Positions 19,656 to 27,538 of a stretch of DNA of 27,538 nucleotides are shown in pieces. A program made the position numbers and the translations under genes. Source of the DNA: Zygnema circumcarinatum (lineage: Eukaryota > Streptophyta > Zygnematophyceae > Zygnematales > Zygnemataceae). The number at the start of each line of letters is the position of its first letter. Within the stretch, counting starts at the first letter, position 1. The notes under the pieces were generated by a model. It made no database searches, was not told where the DNA came from, and saw nothing but the letters and a program-made list of their open reading frames with translations. Where the stretch lies: assembly GCA_037447605.1 (NCBI GenBank), contig CM074816.1, forward strand, positions 837,615 through 865,152, read 5' to 3'.

Positions 19656-22361
19656 GGCCTGTGGGTGCTCGCGCAAGGGCCCTCCTCCTCCTCCTCCTCC
19701 GCCTTTGCGTTCCGGCAGGCGCAGGGAAGCAAGTGCTTCGGCGTGCCTGGCGGCAGCAAACAAGGGAACCTTGTCATACAGATTTTTGGTGCGTCTCCTG
19801 CAGCTTGTACTGCAGAATACTGAGACCGAATCATAGCTTGATTTTGAAGCGGAATTAGCGAGTAGAATTTCAGCTCTTTTCCTTGTAAGTTTGTATGTTT
19901 TGGATTTTAAGGTCAAACTGAAAGATGTAGCTCCGTAAACAATCACGATGTCCACAACCATGTCCTTGCAGAAAAGTAAGAAGCAAGGCGACAGTTCAAA
20001 ATTTATAAAAGCTGCTGTTGCATTTCTTCTTGTCGTTCAAACATGGTGTCATCTGGAGCCCTCTTTTTGGTGATTACTGATTCGTCTTTTTTGCTATCTG
20101 TGCTATGTGATGTGTAGAGTGCGATTATGGCTCATCCCAAATGTTCATTCCCATATACCAGCAGTCCGCAGGCCTTGCTGTGCAGTGGCAAAATGTGGCG
20201 TCGGGAAAGTGCCTGGACTCGAAGACTGGGACTAAAGGAACCACTGTAGTTCAAAAGGCCTGTGCTGCTTCAGAGGCTACAATGACAAGCCAATTGTGGA
20301 GAGCTCTTTCTCTCGCTAGTTTCCAAATGCTGTGTGAGTACCTTCTCCCTTCCCTCTCCTTTTCTCTCACTCACCTGTATCTCACACTCCTTTCCCTCTA
20401 TTTCCTCCCCTCCCCTCTCCTCTTCTCTCATTTTCCCTTTCAATCTTCTTTCTCCTTTATCTTCCCTCTCCTATCTTCCTCCCTTTCTCTCTTTTCCCTC
20501 TTCCTTCTCTCCCGACCCGGCCGCATTGTTGGAACATTGGCAGTAGTGATTCTGACTTTGGTAATAGCTTACTAATGGACGGTCACCTAGTGCTTGTATA
20601 AATACTATCAACGTGAGGCCGGAGATTACGACAAATCGCCGAATTTAGTGAATCAGTGGGCGGTGAAAGTACCTCTTCTTCTTTGAACTCGACTGTCAGT
20701 GAATCAAACTGCGAGTCGAAAGCTGAACTGGACATGTAATCAGGATTCAGTCAAACCCGCGCCATGTTTGAGCCCTGCGCATGTTTGGAGTACCGCGTTA
20801 TCTCGTCAGGGGAGGGGTCCTAAGTGGTGGAACCTGAAAGAGAACATGCGATTGTCTTGGTGCTGGATAGGGCGTGTAAGTCACTCCCAAAACGAATATT
20901 CTAAGAGTACATCAAGCATCTTGATGATGAATCGGAAAACATACTTTGGTCCTTACATATCACGCGTCCATTTCAACGATGACTCCTCGGAGTTCCATGA
21001 TCGGCGTCACTGAATGAACAACTTTTGAACGCTTGCACTCCTTATTGAAACTTTTACGTCCTACATTCTCAGCAAAGATTTATCTTCAAACTCATTTCAA
21101 GCATTGAAAGTAGGCCTGTTGCCTCGTTTGAAAGTAGAATCAACGTTCCGCTTACTAGATGAACTGACTTGAAGTTGCCAGTTTCAACCCTCGCCTTCTT
21201 CGTGTTCTATGATTGGATACAAATCCATAATCTGCTGAAAGGGACGGTATACAGTCCGAGTTCCCACTCCATTCCTGCGCGGATTTGGAGTTTTATGGTA
21301 TTTGAAAGCTTCACGGCTTCTATCTTGATAGCATTTTCAGGAAAGCGTCATTCCAGAAAGGATTTCGGAACCAAGCCATGGCACAGGAAAGAGAGTGCAA
21401 AAAAAGAGTGGAAACGACGGTGACATCGTTTCCATCGTTCACCTCTTAGTCCACATGGGCAAAAATGCTTGTGAGACGCATGAAATTAGAACGACTTCAT
21501 TCTGAGTCCAGAATTTTGACCCTGCTCCATTTTTCTGTTTATTTTCTGTTATGATTCTCTTGCTTGTGCAGTTATCCCACCTCCCCCTCCTCTGAGGCCT
21601 CCCCCGCCCCCTCCAAGCCCGCCTCCACCTTCGCCTCCACCTCGACCTCCACCTCGATCTCCACCTCCACCTCGACCTCCACCTCGGTCTCCACCTCCAC
21701 CTCGTTCTCCACCTCCTCTCAAACAAAGTCCACCACCAAGAATGCCTTCGCCTCCTCCACCCTCGCCTCCACCCCCGGCTCCGCCTGCGCCTCCCCCGCC
21801 TGCCCCTTCTGCAGAAGGTAACGAACACCTGTACTTTGCCTTGAATTCGCCTTCCAAAAGGGATTCGTATTGTCAGTATGAAGGAAGAAGCGTATTCTCG
21901 CATCTATGCATACATAGCGAGTAAGTAGGGTACGGAAAAAACTTCCGCTGTGCCTCAAGTTCGTTTCTTCATTACCATCGTAGTTGTGGGTGCGTTATGG
22001 GATTGAGGATATTTTCTGCAAGACGAAAAGAGGATATCAGAAATTTGCATGTAGCGCGGGGTATATGCGGAACTTAGCTCGCCCCTGTTACGCTCCAGAA
22101 CTTGAGGAGGAAAGCATTGACCTTCATATTTGAAAGGGGAGGATGACCTGGCCATATATATTAGCAAGGAAAACGAAGTTGCTGGTTTTCTAAAGTGCTG
22201 AGAGATCTTCCTGGTAATTATGCAGTGATGGCGCTACTTGCGTTCCAGCAGGCGATCACAAACGATCCTCAGAATGCTCTGAAAAACTGGAAGGCACAGG
22301 TGCCTGTGTGCGCTTGGAAGGGTGTAGACTGCAACTCCCAGACGAAGGCAGTGACTAGGAT
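19656..22361 (+). CDS. 5' portion of mosaic secreted protease: ricin-B lectin, Pro-rich linker, LRR cap
   Basis: Four exons join in consistent phase: 19656-19788 (0 to 1), 20118-20333 (1 to 1), 21572-21817 (1 to 1) and 22226-22361 (1 to 2). The first two encode a beta-trefoil ricin-B/CBM13-type lectin region with GSKCFGVPGG, then VQWQNVASGKCLDSKTG and a QLW-type end, suggesting galactose- or xylan-type glycan binding. This is a lectin module, not a toxin. The third exon encodes about 80 residues of PPPPSPPPRPPP repeats, like wall-protein linkers of green algae. The fourth is an LRRNT_2 cap (ALLAFQQAITNDP, then WKGVDC). The phase-2 end is exactly what 72-bp plant LRR exons require. The next acceptor (22518-22520, cag/GGAC) would start an LRR exon but is cut after about a dozen bases by the LysM duplicate. 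No start codon exon is secure. Confidence 0.7.
20334..21571. other. Intron between lectin and Pro-rich exons
   Basis: This 1.24-kb intron begins with GTGAGT. Its first 180 bases are a pyrimidine-rich CTTCTCC/TTCCCTC tract (about 20338-20517). The rest has no recognisable feature. Confidence 0.55.
20338..20517. repeat. CT-rich low-complexity tract
   Basis: An almost pure pyrimidine run of TTCCCTCTCC-type units follows directly after the donor at 20334. Frames through it translate to Leu/Ser/Phe/Pro strings and are not coding. Confidence 0.85.
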
Positions 22362-22532
22362 GTAAGATCACTCTTGCTTTTCTGCTCGATGGTAGATTTG
22401 ATGCCCTACCATGTACATCTTCTTTTTCTCGAATTGAAGCTGAATCCTAGACAGTAACACGGAAACGACTCCGACTGGCTAACGCAGTGCACTTGTCCCA
22501 ACTGGTGCTATATGTTTCAGGGACGAAGCAAA

Positions 22533-24197
22533 GGTCTGCACTCATCTTAAAGCACTATGTGGCGGGCGAGGGCTGCTTTTAAGCTGACCTTCTGTCCTTT
22601 CCATGCTGCAGGGTGACACGTGCGACTCCATCGCAACAGTGTTCAACGTGACTTCAATATCCGGCCCCGATTCACCCAATCCTGATTTGGACTGCTCACA
22701 GCTCATGCCCTTCCAACAGGTATGCCTGCTCAGACCTATCGTAGTAGGGCGACATTTTGCTGCAGAGCATTCCATTTCCTGACTCACTGACGCATGGCAG
22801 TTGTTGAATATGAAGAAAATGGGTTTTGGGGTCGTTACTAAAGATCCCAGTGGGAGTAACCCGTGAGTTTCTATGCAAGAGGTCAGCTTTACTTCTTTTG
22901 AGATTGATAGCATGTGAGCTCGTCGTGCAGGTCTGCATTCAAAGAGGGCCCCTCGAATACACTGGGCCATGCGTCTGGCCATATGATGTTCAGAATGGCG
23001 AGTCCTGCTATTCGATAATATCAGAGTATCTCGATGATGATATTTGGGAGTTTTATAAGCTCAATCCTGGCGTCTTTTGTGGCAAACTGCTGCTTCCTAC
23101 CAGCGGCAGCAGTGTGCTTGACCAACAGGTGAGACGCTGCTCAAAGCAAATGCATGTTCAACACCACTCAGTTTCATACTCATGTGATCTCAATGTTGGA
23201 GTATCGCACTACAGGCCTCGAGTAGTCTGTCCCGTAGGGAGACCTTCTCATCGAAACTGAACAAGAGATGAGTAGCTGACTTCACTGACTAGTTGGCAAG
23301 TCAGACCTGCATGGACGGTCTTACTAACATAGTTAATCGCCAGGATTTACGATAGTTTACTTTTTGAGGCCCTGAGTGATCTGCTTGGTTCATTTTTGTT
23401 TTCTATAAATTTATTTTTTAATAACTTGTGCTGTCATTGCGTGCATGTGCAGGTCTGTTTGGCAGCAGCGGATGTGGGATTGAGTGCGACCTGCACGCAG
23501 AAATCCATCCTCCGAAAATCAACGGACACCTGCGCCAGTCTGTCAAAGTGCTTCACGAAAACATTGACCTTCAAATCATTGAATGGCTTCGCGTGCACTG
23601 CAGCAGCATTGAAAAAGGTGACGCGCTTGTGTGTTCCGAAGACGAGTACATGTAGCTGACAGTATGCAAACAAGAGTATGTAATCGAGGGAGGGTATGTA
23701 CGCATAGACAGGATGCAATTAAGGATATGTCTGTAGTTGAGGTTATGTTAGGATCGTTTATGCCGACATGTAGAGGCGATTTATTTATTTTAGGCTTGCA
23801 GGTTCTTTGTTTGACCTTGTTAGGAGGGGGTAGCTTTGGATTAGTTTGGCCGGTACAATGCAGGTAGGGATTCTTTTTGGATTCTTTTTTAGAGCATCTA
23901 GTGCTGTACTTTGTTTAGAGATTTTGTGTTCAGTAGGAAGCGCGTGAAGGACAGGTCAGACAGCTTCAGGCCATTCCAAATCGCGATGAAAAGAAAGAAG
24001 GAGATGATAGCTCCTGCATGTCATATTGGCTATCAAGAAAGCTCGAAACCCTAAAACTCCCAAATGCTTGGCGTTTTGTGTGTAACTACCTCATAAGGTT
24101 TACATTTTCCTTCTGTTATTCGTGAGTATTTCAAATCGCTGCCATCCCCATGTTCAGATTTTCAGTGCCTTAAACCGAAAGGGCCGAACAAAGGGAC
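22533..24197 (+). repeat. Direct duplication, copy 2 (LysM 2-4 exons and 3' flank)
   Basis: This is homologous to 11753-13465, offset 10,780 bp through most of its length. Its left edge lies about 12 bases inside what looks like the first LRR exon after the cap exon. Its right edge abuts the region carrying the minus-strand protease exons. Confidence 0.92.
22612..23659 (+). pseudogene. Duplicate LysM-domain exons (LysM 2-4)
   Basis: Exons 22612-22719, 22931-23128 and 23453-23659 keep open frames and splice sites identical in position to copy 1. Replacement differences include VLPYD to VWPYD, DVQPGES to DVQNGES, LGQQ to LDQQ and RKLTDT to RKSTDT. No start or leader is present. Splicing from the upstream LRR-cap exon (phase 2) into the first LysM exon (phase 0) would be out of frame. 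The copy therefore looks like a captured 3' end, although all three LysM frames remain intact. Confidence 0.75.
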
Positions 24198-24410
24198 GTA
24201 GACTTCCACTCAAAAAGGTTTGATGAGAATGCGAAGGATTTTTGTGGGTTCCATGACCAACGTAAGTTTTTTTACAAAAGGTCGCTGAGGCATCAATGTT
24301 GCAATGTCGGACCTAGGTCTCGATCTTCGGATGGTCAAGATTGACTGATTAAGTAAGTATAGAACAAATATTTGAACCGAAACTAAGTGAAGTATTCACA
24401 CTGATCTTAC
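24198..24410. other. Breakpoint interval between LysM duplicate and inverted protease exons
   Basis: No gene or repeat is recognised. The minus-strand intron beginning GTAAGATC at 24410 should run on to a papain C-lobe exon, but none lies downstream on this strand. Confidence 0.5.
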
Positions 24411-27355
24411 TCCGTTGTAATTGATGAAGCTATCGCCGGACGCCTCAATAGTGACAACGGCCACTTGCTGCTGCAGGATGAGCAGGAGGCCGAGCCAACC
24501 GTTGAACTGCACCTGCTCGTAGGAGGACACTCTCAGCGCATTGTCGCCCTGCAGACTCCGCACACAAACTGTAAGCTCGGGGAATAGCTGCCTATTACAG
24601 TTGGCAGGGCTTTTAGAGTCTGAGTAGATGCAGTGACAAAAGTTTGATCGTATCTCTTTTAGAATGTTCTTACCTGTCCGCAGCTGGAAGAGTCCACGAA
24701 GTTGGATTGCAGCAGTAAGTTGTTGCTCAAGGCATATTCGAGCGTCTCTGTGGGCCACCCTCCGGCCCCGCACGTTTTGTTGCTCCCCGAGCAGGTCAGG
24801 ACCTGATCCTCCGCCAATTGCGGCACCGGAGACTGCCCACCGCTTGCGATGTACAGGGCGCTTTCTATCGCAGATATCGGAGCGAATATCCAACATGTAC
24901 CTACAATTATGCAAAATATGAAGATTGTGTTCAGCAGTAACGAACATTCATCAGAACAGGAGAAGCACTTGTGATGGAAGAGACGGTGCGGTATGCAGGA
25001 AGATGAGATCAGGATTAGAGGTTTGGAGGCCATTGATGAACATAGGCTAATTTGTAGGAAGGGATCAAAGGACCAGTCTTTCTAAAGAACTAAAAAACGA
25101 ACAAGCAGTCGAGTTGAGCAAGAATCTGCTAAAAAAAAGTGCACTTACTGCAATTTTTTTGATCTTTGATGCTCTGAACAGCTCCCTCTTCAGTCCAGTT
25201 CCACGAAATGGCGACCTGCCACGAACCTTTGCCGCTTCTTCGCCTCAAATAGCCCGAGCTTACATACCGAAAATAGGGATTCACCTTTGTAATAAGGGTA
25301 GTCGTCAGATTGAGACCAGACCCACGCCCCTCTGCACAGATTTTTTTTCAATGTGTGAATTCCAATAGCACATAAAAGTAAACAGACCTTCAACCTGAAA
25401 ACTCAAAAAATGTAAGAACACCATCAAACCTGCCCATCTACAGATCAGGTTGAATGGTTACGTAAGCAAGTTAAAGCTCCCATCTTGACAAGTCTATGAG
25501 TAGAGAGCGAGTCAGAAGGGAAAAGAGGTATGTAGCACTCACCAAACACGCAGGAGACATTATTGGCGGAGGGTACAAAGCCGCTAGTGCATGCACATGT
25601 GGGTTGGCTTCCGTTAAGATAACAAAAGCCGTTTCCTCCGCATGCGCCTTGAGGCTGAGTCGCATTGCAGAACAGAGCGCAGGAAGCTGCGTCTCTCTGA
25701 GGACTGCACGAACTCACATTTGAATCGGAAAAGCAGTTCATACCAATGCCAGTACACTGTGCAACAATCCCGTTCACTTTGACGGTGTATTCACCCGACA
25801 AGTAGTTGTTACTGAAGTCGAAGGTTGCCTGTCCGATTAACCCGAAGTCGACAACTAGGGGTCCAATGAGCAGATTATTTGCAAGAGAACTGCACAGCAC
25901 AGCACAGGATCGCGTTCTGAGCGTTCCGAATTTGACTTGGACTCTGAATTTCAGCGTTCGCGCATTGAGCTTAGCGTATGGGACGCATCGGTCAAGCTAT
26001 GGCCTAACTCGCTTAAACTTTGGGGCCTAAGTCTGGAAAATCATTTGCCTCATGAAAGTTTAGCTTCAGCTACTTCAAATGAGTTGAGCGTTTGATTGCA
26101 CAGTTCGTCCTCAGTCAGCTTACATCGTCTTGATAGCCGAAAGCCCACCGAGGCTTGCAGGAACACCACCTGTAAGTTGATTGAAGGATAAAGTCCTGTG
26201 GACGACAAAAGAGCCAATGAAGAATTCCGGATATTCCAGAAATCACTCGAAATTGACCTCATGTGCTTGACTGAGGTGCAGACTGCCACGCAGGCCTATA
26301 GTCACAGTTTTCTGCTCCTTCCTCCTCTACATTCTCTTCCTGGAAACGAATGCAAAATGCACGAGAGATTATTGCCATGTGAACAGGCCACACACACTTA
26401 CAAGTACTTGAGGCTATTGAGGGTCCCAATTATTGGAGGAATGGCGCCGCTCAGTAAATTGTTGCCAAAGTTTCTGTAATCATGCGGCAAGTTGTCGATT
26501 TTCGTTAAGCCAAACGTAGAAAGATCAAGATCATCCAATCCATCTCTATATGCTATGATACTCATGAGAATGCCTTCAGCTGGTCCCAGCAAGTGAAAGA
26601 CTTATGCAAAAGATGTACACAATTGAAACCTGGAGGCAGTTCAAAATCCTTAAATGCCCTCCAAAGAACTACGAATTTCGAGAATTAACATTTCCGATTG
26701 ATTCCCCTTCAAGAACTAAAATTCTGCACCATCAGTGTTACAGATCACAGATAAAAGCAGAGTGATGGTTAGAGACCGGTTTGCCACTCACAGGGTCCTT
26801 AGAGCAGTGGCATTTCCAAGGGAAGAGGGAATGTTCCCAGTCAATTGATTATTTGACAAGTCCCTGCAACAAGTGGGAAAAGAAAAATGTTACAATAGCT
26901 CCGTCATGTTATTTTTGCCTGACGTATTCGTTCAGAAGGGAGTACTAAAACAAACTGCCATGGTGCATCAACATTTTATGGCTCGCCCCAGGCGGCTGCA
27001 TCCAAAGAGTACTTTTAGCTATCTTTGGAGGAAACCATTCAATACGATTTAACACCCCACAACTGCTCAGTATGCAACAGATTGGCATTAGAAGGAAGCC
27101 AAATCCTTCATTTCTCAAAACACCTTCCTACTGAACTAGCTTTTCCATCCTATCACGGACTCGGCTAATCATAGGAAAACAGGCAGGCTGTAGACAACGT
27201 TGCAACAAGATAAGAGGCCATTCCAGCAGATCATTTTGGCACCGGATTGACTTGGAAGTATTGGGTGAAACGGAGCAACATACAGTAGTTTCAGGCTTTG
27301 CAGACCTCCGATTGAATCCGGTATACTGCCTGTGAAGTTATTGTTTGACAAATCC
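24411..27355 (-). CDS. Middle portion of mosaic secreted protease: LRRs, EGF, papain Cys-lobe
   Basis: Minus-strand exons are 27355-27284, 26863-26792, 26473-26402 and 26195-26124 (each 72 bp, phase 2, one LRR each such as LSNNNFTGSIPDSIGGLQSL), then 25889-25543, 25331-25149, 24900-24674 and 24587-24411. The 347-bp exon ends the LRR (FSNNYLSG) and adds an EGF-like module (GACGGNGFCYLNG, CACTSGF). Next come WTEEGAVQSIKDQKNC and STCWIFAPISAIESAL: the papain oxyanion Gln and catalytic Cys with its CW partner. The last exon ends QQQVAVVTIEASGDSFINYNG. Phases run 2, 1, 1, 0, 0. The phase-0 end fits the exon at 9965 (GVFDDPDC, then the catalytic His), which is on the other strand 14 kb away. More LRR exons may lie beyond the window edge. 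Confidence 0.8.
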
Positions 27356-27538
27356 CTGCATGTTGAATGAAACACACGGAATTTTAAGGGCTGCGTCGCA
27401 ATATGTCAACCGCGGTGATCTCAGATGCAATCGTGAACAGTTTGACAAGCAAAGCGAATGATTCAGAATTCCGCCATGTGGGCAGACGGCAAGGCACCTT
27501 CCTCATCGGGTGTTACTGTTAAGGGGTGAAGCGAGCTT

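Noticed and set aside
20334-20575. Leu/Ser/Phe/Pro-rich frame
   Set aside because: It is a pyrimidine tract starting at a GTGAGT donor, so it is intronic.
21549-21857. Gly-rich and Arg/Trp-rich antisense frames
   Set aside because: They are shadows of the plus-strand Pro-rich exon, whose splice sites and phases fit the neighbouring lectin and LRR exons.

Overview
The window is nuclear DNA of a eukaryote, most likely a streptophyte (a charophyte-type green alga or early land plant). The genes are spliced with GT-AG introns, LRR units sit in 72-bp phase-2 exons as in plant LRR genes, a TOM2A-like tetraspanin and a plant-type PEX1 are present, and a small LTR element uses an initiator-Met tRNA primer-binding site. 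The species cannot be fixed from sequence alone. All gene models are my own manual exon joins, checked by splice signals and phase.

Layout, left half: a TRIM retroelement remnant (75-483); a 5'-truncated TOM2A-like tetraspanin copy (+, 714-1820); an intact TRIM with 5-bp target duplication (2313-2756); a 133-bp tandem duplication (3085-3350); a two-exon gene for a small Cys/His protein (+, 3368-4086); a complete three-exon PEX1 gene (+, 4295-8593) and its 3' flank with a degenerate telomere-like block (about 9640-9780).

Middle: exons for the C-terminal half of a papain-fold protease, two EGF-like modules and four LysM modules (+, 9965-12880). Next, in inverted orientation, come copies of the left-half material: the flank and a deleted, frameshifted PEX1 3' fragment (13475-15560), then a more complete tetraspanin gene (-, 18283-16255). 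The window thus holds a large, imperfect inverted duplication whose two copies carry different lesions.

Right half: a 581-bp hAT-like MITE (19025-19605); ricin-B/CBM13 lectin exons, a proline-rich exon and an LRR N-terminal-cap exon (+, 19656-22361); a second, direct copy of the three-LysM 3' end (22533-24197); and on the minus strand LRR exons, an EGF-like module and the catalytic-Cys half of a papain protease (27355-24411).

The main discovery candidate is that three dislocated gene pieces fit together. The splice phases match at both junctions: LRR cap (phase 2) to LRR exons (phase 2), and papain Cys half (phase 0) to papain His/Asn half (phase 0). They predict one extracellular mosaic protein: ricin-B lectin, Pro-rich linker, LRR, EGF, papain protease, EGF, EGF, LysM x4. 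In this window it is broken by inversion and duplication, or by misassembly. The second candidate is the TRIM, whose 130-bp LTR contains tRNA-like Pol III promoter boxes and whose insertion is dated relative to the duplication by a matching empty site in the inverted copy.
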